Source: Nelumbo lutea
Taxonomy: Eukaryota; Streptophyta; Magnoliopsida; Proteales; Nelumbonaceae
NCBI GenBank assembly: GCA_022828595.1
Contig: JAKGHH010000002.1
Span: 107,815,254 to 107,879,253 of the forward strand
DNA length: 64,000 nucleotides
Direction: 5' to 3'
Below the pieces are notes generated by a model. It searched no databases. It was not told the DNA's origin and saw only the letters and a program-made list of their open reading frames with translations. The first letter of the stretch is position 1, and each line of letters begins with the position of its first letter. This document shows positions 44,281 through 55,759 of this stretch, in pieces. The translations under genes and the position numbers were made by a program.

Positions 44281-44551
44281 TAGACCTGTTCATAAGCCGG
44301 ATTTTGCTTTTATACCAACAGAATATATTCAAGCCTGAGCCCGAGCCTAATCCTCATATAAAACCCAAAGTTCAGTCAGGTTGGTCTTAGGTTTGAACTG
44401 GCTTTTTTGAGAAAGCCCGAGCCTGACCCAAAAAAGGTTGGGCCAAGTGTTTTGGGCCCAATCCCAAGCCTGCTGGCCTAAATATCTGCCAAGCCTGACT
44501 AAGATAAAGCCAGGCTGAGCCTTCAGGCTACCTGACCCATGAACAAGTCTA
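44281..44551. mobile_element. hAT-like MITE, family C
   Basis: TAGACCTGTTCATAAGCC and GACCCATGAACAAGTCTA are inverted repeats. Flanks ATTGGGAT and ATTAAGAC match 5 of 8. Confidence 0.7.
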
Positions 44552-44559
44552 ATTAAGAC

Positions 44560-45270
44560 AAAAGAACTGACTCAGAACTGCCCCGATAAATAGTTGAGTC
44601 CTATCGGATCTTATTTGATAGACCTGATTATTCTGAGAATTATATTTTTATTTAAATAATAACTTAGAATATAAATTTTGATCATATAATCTTAATAAAA
44701 AATGATAGTAAAATACTAAATTGGTTATTTGTTTATAGGTTAATAAATTAAACATTTTTAATTAATGTTAAAATTTACCATTTCAGTCTTCAAACATGAA
44801 ATATAATAAAATAAAACAATATATCTATTTAATAAAATAATCGGTTCAGACAGTAAAGTAAAACCACCACCCCGATTTTCCTAAAACTCACAAAGCAGTG
44901 TCAAAGCATTGTCAATCGAGCAGTTGAACCATTGATTCATTCAATTTTGATTACTAAGGGTTGCAGTCACACTAAAATATATTGAAGCTTCCAAAAGGCC
45001 CTAACTTGATACATTATTTTTGCCAAAAAAAAAAATTTGCCTTGAATTTTTATCTTTATTATCTATGAAAAATAAAATATAAACATAAATTAGATTTAAT
45101 ATAAACCATATATTAAAATGATGTTTGGCAAGTCTTTTAGCGTGATCTTTGGAGCTTGGGAAAACTTGGAAGACCAAAAATTGGTTTTTTTCAATTTGAT
45201 AATCAAAAGCTACTAGAAAACATATAAATTCACATGCGCACCCCAAAGAGGGTTTCCAACAAACGCCCCA
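44560..45270. other. Unassigned A+T-rich intergenic DNA
   Basis: Nothing recognised. Confidence 0.3.
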
Positions 45271-45278
45271 TAGCATAG

Positions 45279-45360
45279 AATTCACAATGCACAGAGATGT
45301 GCACATGGTTTTCAAAAATTCACAATGCACACTGAGATGTGCACATGGTTTTCAAAATCG
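45279..45360. repeat. 40-bp tandem duplication across a MITE end
   Basis: TTCACAATGCACAGAGATGT and the following CATGGTTTTCAAAA are repeated directly, 40 bp apart. The unit includes flank, TSD and MITE terminus. Confidence 0.85.
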
Positions 45361-45586
45361 GAATGGACCAGAAAAACTAGAAACCAATCAGGTGACTGGT
45401 TTCCTTTTACCCTGCCAAAAACCATTGTTTTGGTCAACAGATCGCTGATCCAAGCGGTCAAACCATTCATACCATCCGAACTGTCCAATGGTTTTGACCT
45501 TTTTTTTATTTTTTTGTCAGAATAGACCATCCATTCCATTTGAACGATCGGACCATTCATTGTCCAATTTGATTTTAAGAACCTTG
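45344..45586. mobile_element. hAT-like MITE, family A, perfect 8-bp TSD
   Basis: CATGGTTTTCAAAATC and GATTTTAAGAACCTTG are imperfect inverted repeats. GATGTGCA on both sides (45336-45343, 45587-45594). 243 bp. Confidence 0.88.
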
Positions 45587-45834
45587 GATGTGCATATGGA
45601 ACATTTATGGGGCACAGATGTGAATTAAAAATAGGGACCGTATCTGCTCTTTACACAGGAAGTCTCACACCGACCTCATACCCACATCGTACCATGCATT
45701 GGCAACATCTCCCATTGTACTTATATTCACGGAAAATGCTCCTAATGCATGATGAGATATACATGTGAGGTCGGAGTGAGGCACTATGAGAAACACGAAA
45801 TTTTAGGAAGCTAGTATTTTCCTAGCCCCTGTAT

Positions 45835-46089
45835 GCATTTTTAAAAACCTGATATAACCAAACCGTTTATCAAAATGGTCCTTTTATCTTTAAATACAAA
45901 GAAAAGAACACAAAATCTCAATACGTCTAGGCCATCTGCCCATCTACAACGCTAGAACATCGTTTTATAAATACTAGCCAAATGATAATACAAGTCTTAT
46001 AATGAACTGACCCAACCAACCCAGAAGATTGAACCATTGATCCGAGGAGGCAAAAACAGTTCAACCTTCGGGTCCGTTTTTAAAAATGC
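45835..46089. mobile_element. MITE-like element with 14-bp perfect inverted ends
   Basis: GCATTTTTAAAAAC and GTTTTTAAAAATGC are exact inverses. Right subterminal GGGTCC is shared with family A relatives. No TSD seen. Confidence 0.5.
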
Positions 46090-46301
46090 TGATAATAACA
46101 GCTTAACAAAGGCGATCTTACCTATTAATCTATCATCATTCATCAAGAATAATGTATTTTAATGATTTTAAGAGATTACACGACCCCATTAAAAAAAGAA
46201 AGACAGTAGTATTATTATAACATGAAGCGAAAAAAGCAACAAAAATAAAATTTGTTACAAAATAAAATCTTAAATCGCGACATAATTTACAGAAATTGCC
46301 A

Positions 46302-49300
46302 TCACCTCCTCGCACGTTTCCTCGCTTGCCTGGAGCCCACAGCTTCCGTTTCCGCAGATTCCCTCACCCGCTTCGACGGCGCAGGAGGGGGCAGAGGAGG
46401 CGTTCCCATGGCCCGCTTCGGCGGGCGCCCGACACTCCTTTTCGCTGGACTGCTCTGCTCTGCAGTTTGTTTCCCGCCGGAACCTTGTCGGAGAACCTGA
46501 TCCTTCCGCCCGTCACTCCTCCCGCTCGTTTTCTTTTGCTCGGTTGCTCCACCTCCTGAGCCTCCTTTGTTATTGTTAGAATTATTTAGGGAGCTCTTCA
46601 ACGTCTCTAACAGTGTCCCGTTGGACGAAGAGCTCTTTTTCATCCTGTTCAAGAAATTCGTTGCGCTCCGCTTCTTGGCAACAGCGGCCGTGTTATTATT
46701 CCTCCTCTCAGCTTTGGGCTCAGGACTGCCTTCACGAGCTGCACTACCCTTGCTTGCCGAGACAGGATTCGAGCTGGGTGGGGTGCTTTGCCCAGCATTC
46801 GCGTTTGAATTTTTGCCGGAGGTCGTGTTGGTACGGCCCTTATTGTTGCCCGTTCTTGAGCTCCTAGCACCCGACGTTGTGGGCCGTTCTCTCGTCTTCT
46901 TCTTGTCATCGGCCACAGTCGCAGATGAGTCATCGGCTTGCTTCCTATCGACAACCGGCTTCTCATCGACCGCTGCTGTTACTGGTCGTTGCTCCCCTTT
47001 CCTATCTACGCTTGTCGTAGTAGAAGTTTTGGCAGAGATTGAACTGCGTTTACGGCAGGCAATCATGGGAGCAGCAGGCTTTGGTTTAAGAAGCACTGAA
47101 TCCGGCGGTTCGATTTTGGATGGTACCGGAAAAACATGAAGAGGTGGTGGAGGTGGGTCCTCTGCGAGCTGATCTAATTTCCGATGTCTTTTAGCCATCT
47201 CCTTTCTGACGACGTCTCGAAGTGCAATTGCGGCAGAGGACTCGGACGAGTTCTTGGGGAAGAATACAATCGCATTGCTAAAGAGGAGAAGAAGATCGCG
47301 GAAGAACTTGCGGCTGCAACCAGAATATCCTCCTTCTTCCAACCTCGATCTCACTGTTTCAAGATCAAGATGTTGCCGGACCAAGCTTCTGTACCTGGCC
47401 GTATCCTGCAAATCGGGAAAAAAATCATCAGCAGCTAGTTGCAATGTGGTTTTCCGGCCAATTACGCGGTTTTCCGGCACAATCTGTAAATTATTTGTCT
47501 TTTTTGCGTGAACCTCATTCAGACATTATCATAATAACTATTGCCCAGGCGGGAAAGAAAAATCAAACGTGAAGTGGAAGGTCTTCTGCAACTAAAACGC
47601 ACGGGATGCGTAGTACGCATAGCAAACTTTACACATAAGCTAGGTTATGAGGTAAATAAACCTGGCTATGGCTTATGGGTGATTTTACGTTTTTGACTCG
47701 TTATCAGTTGGAGAGCATTCTACTTCGAAAGACGGTCTGGAGAATTTAAAAAAAAAAAAAAGATCAAGGAGGGGGTACTGCCGGGTCCCACCAAATGAAG
47801 CCTCTTTCCTTGTAAACCGTTCTTTTTGAAATTATTAGCCACGTTGTCATGAATGAGAACCGTTTGTGGTGATTTATGGCCCCATCAAGAAACACCACGG
47901 AGACCGGCAGACCGCTTTCCTTGTTCCTATTATTCTCCGATAGGGACCGTACAAAACGAATGTCTTGATCAGACGGCAGTGATCCAGTGCCACTACTTCT
48001 GGCCCCACAACCCAGCTGCCGCATGAATGGTTTCTGACCTTACAGCTTGCAAAAGAGAACCTGATGCAAAAACTACAACGTCGTAGAGCATGCCACTATC
48101 ATGAGCAACGAGACCAAATAAAAATGAATATTTGGCTCTCCACCGTTGGATGGCCTTCTTTCGAAAATCATCCAACGGTTGCGCGGGCCCCGCATGGTAG
48201 ATCGGTTGACAAACGCAAAAGCCAAGAGCCGGGCCACGGTACGGCGGCAACTCTTGCGTGGGACATGCATCATGGATTCCAGACCGTCCATCGTTCATCA
48301 TAATAATTGATGGCTTTAGTCGAACTGTTTAGATCCAACCTTGAGTGGGCCCCGCAGGAGCCAAAATTGCATATTAGGAAGACGGCACTGTGTTACTCAA
48401 CCATAAAGGATTCGATATTATTTTCATTTTTCTTTAATTAAAAAAAAAAATCGACGATGTTTTCGACGTGGGAATACCTGACTATCGAGCCGGCGCTCAA
48501 ACATGGAGCCATGTTTGTGAGACCGGATAATTTCGAGAATAGCCACCAACGGCTGAGATTTAACAGAAATCCGTTTGATGGCGGGAGAAATCTCTTCAGT
48601 CCCCGGCTCTTCGCCGCTGCTACTGCCCGAAATCGTCTTCTTCCTGTTATTCTTCCTCGACAAACTCGCCGAACTCTGCACGTCGCTGCTTTCCTTCATT
48701 CCTTCCTCCCCACCACCTTTCGACTCGGCAACCGATTCCCATAACTCGGGCGAGTCACCGTCCACCGTGGCCTTAACCGCTCCCAACGACTTCCCGATTG
48801 GCGGGGCGGCCGCAGACTCTTTCGCTACCGTATCCGAACTCCCGTTGTAAGACCCCTCCCCGACGGGTTTCGACTCGCCTGAAACCGGATCCGTTCCTCC
48901 GGTAACCGTTTCCACCGGTTCCCGTTTCTCCTCCGTCTCACCGACGCCGTTATCGCGAATCTCAGCTTTCGGATCCGTTGAATTGGACTCGTTGAACGAC
49001 TGATTTTCGCGGTCCGATTCTTCGCCGGAAACACGTGCTCCGGCGGCGTTCTCCGGTGAAGATTTTTCCGGCTGCTCATCTACCTCCCCTTTCTCCTCCT
49101 TAGCTCTATCTTGTTCCGAATCTTTCTCCAGATCTGATTTCGCTACGCTCTCTTTCTCTATCAAGCTCCGCTCGCGCTCTTCTTTCAACCTTCTCACTTT
49201 CAATTGCAGAGACCTGTAAAAATAAAACCGAAAGAAAACTTTCAGATCTTAACGAAAGCTATAGATCCCTTCCCTTGACGTCCAACCGAAAACAGAAAGA

Positions 49301-49730
49301 TAAAAGGCCACTTTTAAATTCAGATCTTCGGCAATATAACGTAAACGAAATAAATAAATAAAAGCACCGAAAAACAAACGGAGATTTACACGATCGAAAC
49401 ATCGTATCGTTGAACCTCACGTCTAAGCTCAGCGACTCTGAGTTTTCTCAACTCTTCGAGCCACGGAATCTCACCCTTCTTATCGTCGGGTTCGGACCCG
49501 TCTTCTCCGTCGTCGGTTTTATCGTCTTTTGCCATGAATCGGCGTTTAAGGTCATGATATTTCTGTTTACAGTTCTGAGCGGTTAAGGGGTGAAGAGTGG
49601 AGCTTCTTGTCTGTATTTCCATGGCGACAGAGTCCCATCTGTTGGTCCCATGCCGGTTAACGGCACATGCTAGCAATAGCTCTTCCCAAGTACCCCATGT
49701 ATCCGTCTGTTTATCGTCGTTTTTCGCCAT
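46302..49730 (-). CDS. SANT/Myb-like and bromodomain nuclear protein, 3 exons
   Basis: Exons are 49730-49390, 49213-48478 and 47405-46302. GT-AG introns of 176 and 1072 bp keep the frame (2181 nt, 726 residues). The ATG at 49730 has good context (ACCATGGCG). Residues 11-65 are a SANT/Myb-like domain with Trp at 12, 15 and 32. Residues 88-135 are a charged coiled coil (WLEELRKLRVAELRREV). Residues 140-320 are low-complexity acidic, Ser- and Glu-rich. Residues 330-432 are a bromodomain split by intron 2 after FERRLDSQ. The tail is Ser/Asn/Lys-rich, with an AT-hook-like GRPPKR near 685-690 and a basic end RQARKRARR. This is the plant family annotated as DNA-binding bromodomain-containing protein; a nuclear chromatin role is inferred. 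At the position where classic bromodomains have YN, this has FF (407-408), so canonical acetyl-lysine binding is doubtful. Confidence 0.92.
47406..48477 (-). other. Intron 2 of the bromodomain gene (GC-rich, partly repetitive)
   Basis: A GT-AG intron that interrupts the bromodomain. It contains an 11-bp inverted repeat (48142-48152 and 48169-48179, ACCGTTGGATG and its complement) around a 16-nt loop. It also contains several GC-rich open frames without recognisable domains. These frames lie wholly within the intron and are not called genes. Confidence 0.6.
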
Positions 49731-50050
49731 GGTTTCTCATCTCTTAGCTTCAATCTCTCTGTAATTTCTCCATCGTTTTCCCTTCCTTTTTTTCAAAACT
49801 AGGGTTTTTCTTTTTCGTTTTCGTTCTTTCTTCCTTTTATTTCCCTTGGATGGATTTTCGTGTTTTTTTTTCTTTTGTTTCCGTCTTTTTTTCCCTCACT
49901 TTTTCACACAAACATACTCTCTCCCCCTCTCTCTCTTCTCGACTCGGCTTCTTCTATACACGCAAGACACGCAACTCGCTCTGAGACCTCTTGGCGTTAC
50001 AAAAATACAAAATTATAGAAATACCCTAGGTAATTGCTTAAAATTGCAGC
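49731..50050 (-). promoter_or_regulatory. 5' leader and GA-rich upstream region of the bromodomain gene
   Basis: The first 300 bp upstream, read on -, are strongly purine-rich (GAGAGAGAGGGGGAGAGAG at about 49918-49938), a common core-promoter or leader context in plants. No clear TATA was chosen. Confidence 0.4.
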
Positions 50051-50388
50051 GCCTAATTGGAATTTTAATTTTTCAGTAGCGTCTATTTTATAATTTAAGT
50101 TTTACTAAAACTTCCCCTATAATTGGCAACCATTTACTAAATCGAACTTCTATCAAGAATCTTTTATACTGCTGTCTAAGAATGGTAATGTGACCATTTA
50201 CAAAGAATGGAAAATATTCAAGTGCATGGTGTATGGTATTTAATTTCAAAAGTACCCGTATATTGAATGATGTTGCTTGATCTAAAGTGTTTTGAACTGA
50301 ACTTGTAGTCAGATGATTCTATTAATTGGACAAAGTAGAGATGGAAGGGTGAAGTCAACCAACAAGATTTGAAACTAAGAACAGAGTC

Positions 50389-50887
50389 AAAATGATGAAT
50401 AAGAGAAAACATATGGGTACTAGAAAGTCAGTGAAAATAATGAGTGATCAGGTGGAGCAATTGAGAGAGCAGTGCTAGTCCGAGCAAAATAACAGTATGG
50501 GTACTAGAAAGTCAAAAATCCCTTACCTTGAGCGGAGGTTACTTATTTATAGTTGAAGATTTGTGTCCTGTTTGGATGATGATTCCAAAGTTGTCAGGAT
50601 GAGGTTATTCGTTGAGGTCTTTGAGGTAAGACCTAATCCCCAATGAAGTTGTCCTCTTGATCCATACGAAATTCTCCTTTCTTGGTCACGCTTATCCATC
50701 TAATGTGGTGCCGACATGACCGAAGAGATAAGATGGCCACGGACGTGACATGTGGTACCCAGGCTAGCTCAACCATAACCCAAACACTATAATATTTTAT
50801 ATTAAACTTTTAAATCCAGTCAATATTTAATTTTCAAATCTACCTTACAATGTTTGGTTTCAACAAAATGACGAATAAGAGAAAACA
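50389..50887. mobile_element. LTR-like piece (-) between 24-bp direct repeats
   Basis: Direct repeats of 24 bp (one mismatch; core GAATAAGAGAAAACAT) at 50389-50412 and 50864-50887. On - , CTATAAATAAGTAACC then CACTGCTCTCTCAATTGCTC resembles an LTR promoter and R region. Origin of the long repeat is unclear. Confidence 0.45.
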
Positions 50888-51076
50888 TTGCATCCCATTT
50901 GTAACATGTCTTCCTTCTTCATATGAAGAACAAAATTGATCAAATAGAGTTATTAACTATGTTTTCTTAGGGGCAGGAATGATATTTTAATTTATATATT
51001 TTTGTAGATTAAATTGATCCTAATAACATTAAGGTCAAAACCATCATTTTTCACTTCAATTTAATCTAAGGTTCAT

Positions 51077-51536
51077 TAGGGGTGGATTCGAGCCGAGCCG
51101 AGCCAAATACTTGGCTATTCGAGCATGACTCGGTTCATAGCTCACAAGTTCAAGCTCGGCTCAAGCTCGAGCTTAACTATAGACCAAGTTTTTTTGAAAA
51201 ATAAAAATTATATGTATAAAATTATTATTTTTTATTTTTTAGACAAAAACTTAAGAATTATAAAAATTATTTAATATTATATATACAAAAATATTTATAA
51301 AAATTATTTACTATTATACATAAAAATAAAAATATTATTATATATAATAAAATTATTTATTATATGTATGTATATATATATATAATACTAGGCTCGCGAG
51401 CCCTAAGAGCTGAGCTTCACTAGGCTCAAGCTTAGCTCGATTAGCAAATGGGCCTATATATCGGGCTTGAATTCAGCTCGAATCTCGATATTGAGTTCGA
51501 ATAGCTTGTGAAAGGCTCGGCTTGTGGCCACCCCTA
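51077..51536. mobile_element. hAT-like MITE, family D
   Basis: TAGGGGTGGATTCGAGCCGA and GGCTTGTGGCCACCCCTA are inverted repeats. Flanks AGGTTCAT and AAGTTTAC match 5 of 8. A+T core. Confidence 0.75.
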
Positions 51537-51779
51537 AAGTTTACTAAGGTGGTTTTGGGTGGTGTGTATGGGCCACAATATATACCATTTCAATCCACAC
51601 CACATCTATGTATTGCATTCGGTTGTCCCATCATGTGCAGTCTTGTGGATCAGTCCACACCATAACCGATTTTCTCGTCCATGAATTTTTCTTGTGGAAC
51701 CATCTATGCTACATCGTTTTACCTATGGAATAATGACACCATACCGAGCATGAGATGTTTGACCCTAGGGCAAGACCTC

Positions 51780-52110
51780 CTTTATTAATATTATTATTAA
51801 GATTGTTCATTATTGTTAACATTATTTTCTTAATGATTAATTTTCAAATACTATTTTATTAATAAATAATTCTTTTTATTATTAAATAAATATCAATATT
51901 ATTGCTAATATTGTTAATTATTATTGATATTATTTCATAAATTATTAAGTTTTGAATATTATTTTTATGAATATTAATAATTGCTTTTAATTATTATTAA
52001 AAATATTATTTATTATTAAATATTAGTAATAACAATAATAATTATTATCACTATTTGTTAAAATTATTAGTAATTTATTGATTTTTATTGTGTATATTAC
52101 TAAAAATAAG
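51780..52110. repeat. A+T-only tract with (TTA)n bias
   Basis: Mostly ATTATTATT and TTAATAATT words. No coding. Confidence 0.7.
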
Positions 52111-53029
52111 GGAAGATTCCACCTTAGTACCCTGAACCTTGGGGGTAGTGTCAAGTTAATACCCGAACTTTCAAACATGTCAGTATAGTATCTAAACCTT
52201 CAAAAAGTGTCAAGTTGGTCATTGTCACTAACCAACCATTAGTTATCTATTGAAAATGTCAAAACTACCCTTCAAAAGAAGAAATTGGTCATTATCTTCT
52301 ACATTGAGACTAAACCGGTTATCTTCAAAGAAAAAGAGAGAAAAAAACATGAAATATGATAGAGGGAAACAATAACTGAAAGCAAAGAAATAACTACACA
52401 ATAATGTGTTTCAAATCTAAAGATAGAAGACAATGACTTCATTAGTCTAGAATCTCAAATACCTCAATCAGTTCAATCTTAAGGTAGAAGACAATGAACA
52501 ATATCTTCTTTTGAGTGGTAGTTTTGACATTTTCAACAGATAATTGACAATCAGTTAACGATAGATCTTTGCTTGTGGTACAGAACAACTACCTTATTGA
52601 GGTATGAATGAAAACACACCACGCAATTTCTCATCTATGCTACAAAACCTCCTTAAGTAAATCGGTGGTAAATTATTGGGAGTGTTTTAAAACACAACCC
52701 AAAGGGTATCTTTTACTAGAGGATTAGACTGTCATACTGAAAAGACATCATATTGAAAATATGTACAAGTGCTGTGTATAAAAAATTCATAGGTTGCTTT
52801 AATTGGTCAGAGATCTTTTGACCAGTGTCTTCTCGGTACCATATATTTTCCCTTTTGTAAATTCATTGATAAAATTACCCTCATTATATTTTGTCATTTT
52901 ATCAGTTCAACATAGGCTTAAGGCTACAAGCTTGTTTGTTTGCTTTGACGCCCGACATCTAAAAGTCCAATAATTACATTAAGAGGTATATTGGTATTGG
53001 TGAAATTTTCTTTCCTTTGAACTTTGAAT
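52111..53029. other. Unassigned intergenic DNA
   Basis: An imperfect inverted duplication: CCTTCAAAAGAAGAAATTGG near 52269 and CAATATCTTCTTTTGAGTGG near 52498, each next to TTGACATTTTC-type words. Possibly a foldback element of about 350 bp. Confidence 0.35.
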
Positions 53030-53890
53030 GTAAAGAATGTTGTTCTAAATTTTAAATTATGAATTTTGAAAGTTGTTATAATGATTAATAATTAATCAAT
53101 AAAAATTAATAATTATTCATAAATAATATATGTTAATTAATAATTATTTATAACAATTATTATAATTTAATAAATACTAATTAATATAATAGTTAATAAT
53201 TAATTAATAAATAATATTTCTTATTATAATATTTAATAAAAAATTAATAGTTAAAAATTAATAATTAATAGCATTAATATTTTTTGTTATTATTAATTTT
53301 TAGTAATTCAATAAAAAATAATATTAAAAATTGTTGTACTGATTAATAATTAATTAATATTTCATAATAATTAACTATAATAATCATTATGTAATAAATT
53401 AATAATTATTAATTACTAATTAATATAATAGTTAATAAAAAATATTTAATTAAAATTAAATTATAACTGATAGTAATTATTATAATATTTAATTAATAAT
53501 TATGGATTAATAACTATTATTTAAATAAGAATTATTAATTATAATAAATCTTATTAATTAATAATTAATAAATAATAATAATTATTATTTAATTACTAAT
53601 GAATTTACTATTAAAACTAATTATTATAATAATTAGTTTAAAATAAAAAATATTATTAATTAAGTAATAATAATTATTATTATTTTTAGAGATTAATGAT
53701 TAATTATTATAAAATATGTATTAATTAATTATCAATTAAATAATAATAATAATAATAATAATAAGTGTAATTAATAATTAATAATTATTATTTTACTTGT
53801 GGGGTCCTTGAGGTAAGATTAATAATTAATAATATATTACTAATTAGTAATTAATAATTAATATTACTATAATTAATAATTAATAAAAGG
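53030..53890. repeat. A+T-only island of TTAATAATTAAT steps
   Basis: About 860 bp of A and T. Interrupted once by ACTTGTGGGGTCCTTGAGGT at 53795-53814. Includes (ATA)n at 53744-53763. Confidence 0.75.
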
Positions 53891-53944
53891 AAACGAACAA
53901 CTATTTCCCCTTCAAATTGCAAGATTCATTTTAAGAGATAAGAG

Positions 53945-54076
53945 TTTATGTTATGTTTGTTTTGAAGGAAAATGTAGGGAAAGGAAGGGAAAGGTAGGGA
54001 AACCTTTACAAACCTTGTATTGGTTTTCTGTCTTTGCCTTCCTTTCCCTACCTTTTCCTTCAAACCAAACATAGCC
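53945..54076. mobile_element. Foldback MITE, AAGGAAAGG arms
   Basis: TATGTTTGTTTTGAAGGAAA and CCTTCAAACCAAACATA are near inverses, so the 132 bp can fold into one long hairpin. TAAGAG lies on both sides. Confidence 0.65.
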
Positions 54077-54122
54077 TAAGAGGAAAGAAACAGGCCCTAC
54101 AGAAGTGGAGCAAAGTGGCATG

Positions 54123-54560
54123 AAGGGGTGTTCACGGTCCGGTTAACTGAGCCATGGGGCTTTTTGTTTTCACCGAACCGGTACTACTGGTATTTGGAAA
54201 ACCAATAACCGAAACTAAATGGAAGCCAGCCGGTTAACCATCGGTTCGGTTCATTGGTTTTTTTATTCTTTTATTTTTACAATATATATTATAAAAATAA
54301 AATAATATAAATATATATAATATTATCTTTTAAACAATAAACAATATATCATATATTATAAATATATATTTATATATAATGAATATTTATTAATTTATAA
54401 TATATAAAATATATCATATATATATATATACCAGTTGGTTTGATTAACCGCTAGTTTTTTATATTGATTAACGAAAATTGAACCAGTACTTTCGATTTTT
54501 TAAAAATACCAAACCAGCCAATTCAGTTAACCAATTTTTTGATTCGATTTCGATATGCTC
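54123..54560. mobile_element. Truncated hAT-like element, family D-like
   Basis: GAAGGGGTGTTCACGGTCCG at left, GGTTCGGTTCATTGG arms, an A+T core and inverted CCAATTCAGTTAACC at right. No right terminus. Confidence 0.45.
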
Positions 54561-55112
54561 CAATACTTTAAATCATTTAGAAAATGTTGATAAAGACGGG
54601 GTGAGGCGCGATCTGTAAAGAGTAAATCCCAAATCCCACCCAAGACACTGAAGATGCGTCTCATGGTGGGTGAAGTAGAGGTTGTGGAGTACAACTGTAA
54701 AAATGTTGTCATCGGGCGCGTTTGGCAACGAATTTTAATTTGCTAGCCAACGTTTTAAGCTGGGACTGCTTTGCTGGGGCAGGACTGGTTTATGGCAAGA
54801 CAAAAGCTTGGATCTGGGATCACATCATAGGCTTCATCAGTGTCCAGAGGACAGCGATACAGTAGCAATCCGGGTCTCGGGGTAGAGCCTTTAATGGATT
54901 GGATCTAATGTTCGGATTATAATTGCGTTGGGACCGGGCCGGTTATACCGGTTAATGGGTTGGGCCGATTGTCGCTCCATATGGAGTTTTATTAAGGGCC
55001 GATGTCTACTTTGAATGTGTTCTTGAAAACTCAATTGAAATACCTGGATAAGTTTGATGCACGATGTCCTTCCAGTGTGAGACCGACAAAATAGAGAGTT
55101 AGTGTCATCTCA
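54561..55112. other. Unassigned intergenic DNA
   Basis: GGACCGGGCCGGTTATACCG near 54.93 kb may be a short element arm. Nothing else seen. Confidence 0.3.
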
Positions 55113-55120
55113 CTACAGAA

Positions 55121-55411
55121 AATGGTTTTCAAACAGTCATTGACGGTCAGAACGTTTGGCTTGGGGGAATCGTTTAGATAATTAGTTCTGTTTTACTTTA
55201 AATCCGATTCTGGTAAAAAATTGTTAAATCAGTCAATGACCTGATGATTTGGGTGATAGACTCGTCAATCCATTTAACAGTTTATTAGCCATTTTTATTT
55301 TTAATTATTTTTTGTCAGAATGGACCTTCATTCTAATTGGACGGTCGAACCATCAACCTGGAAATTGCTGGCCAAAAAGGTTCTATTTCCAGGTCATTTT
55401 TTAAAACTATG
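55121..55411. mobile_element. hAT-like MITE, family A, perfect 8-bp TSD
   Basis: AATGGTTTTCAAAC and TTTTTTAAAACTATG ends. CTACAGAA on both sides (55113-55120, 55412-55419). Confidence 0.85.
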
Positions 55412-55462
55412 CTACAGAATACTTGGAAACATACCAGATCCGGCCCCTTCAGAACATAACAT

Positions 55463-55752
55463 CAAGGTTTTAAGAATCGGATTACACACGGAATCGTTTT
55501 GGATATTGGTTTTTGATTCAAACAATCTGATCATCCAGTTTGAAAAGATGGCCTATTCAGATTAAAAAAAATAAAAAATAATAATTAAAATAAGAAATGA
55601 CCAAAAATCATTATTTGAATCGATGGATCAACAGCTCGGATCAATAGATTGCTGACCAAATCAATGGTTTTCGAGTGAAATGAAGCTGATTGCCTAACTA
55701 ATTCTTAGGTCAACCGGTTCGATCATCCAATCAGGTCAGTTTTCAAACTATG
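55463..55752. mobile_element. hAT-like MITE, family A, opposite orientation
   Basis: CAAGGTTTTAAGAATC and CAGTTTTCAAACTATG ends. Flanks CATAACAT and CATAAAAC match 6 of 8. Confidence 0.75.
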
Positions 55753-55759
55753 CATAAAA

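Noticed and set aside
46567..47139. 190-codon frame on +
   Set aside because: Antisense shadow of exon 3 of the bromodomain gene.
47764..48301. Separate gene between two bromodomain exons
   Set aside because: Lies wholly within intron 2, several overlapping frames, no domain; exon 2 to exon 3 splice joins a continuous bromodomain.
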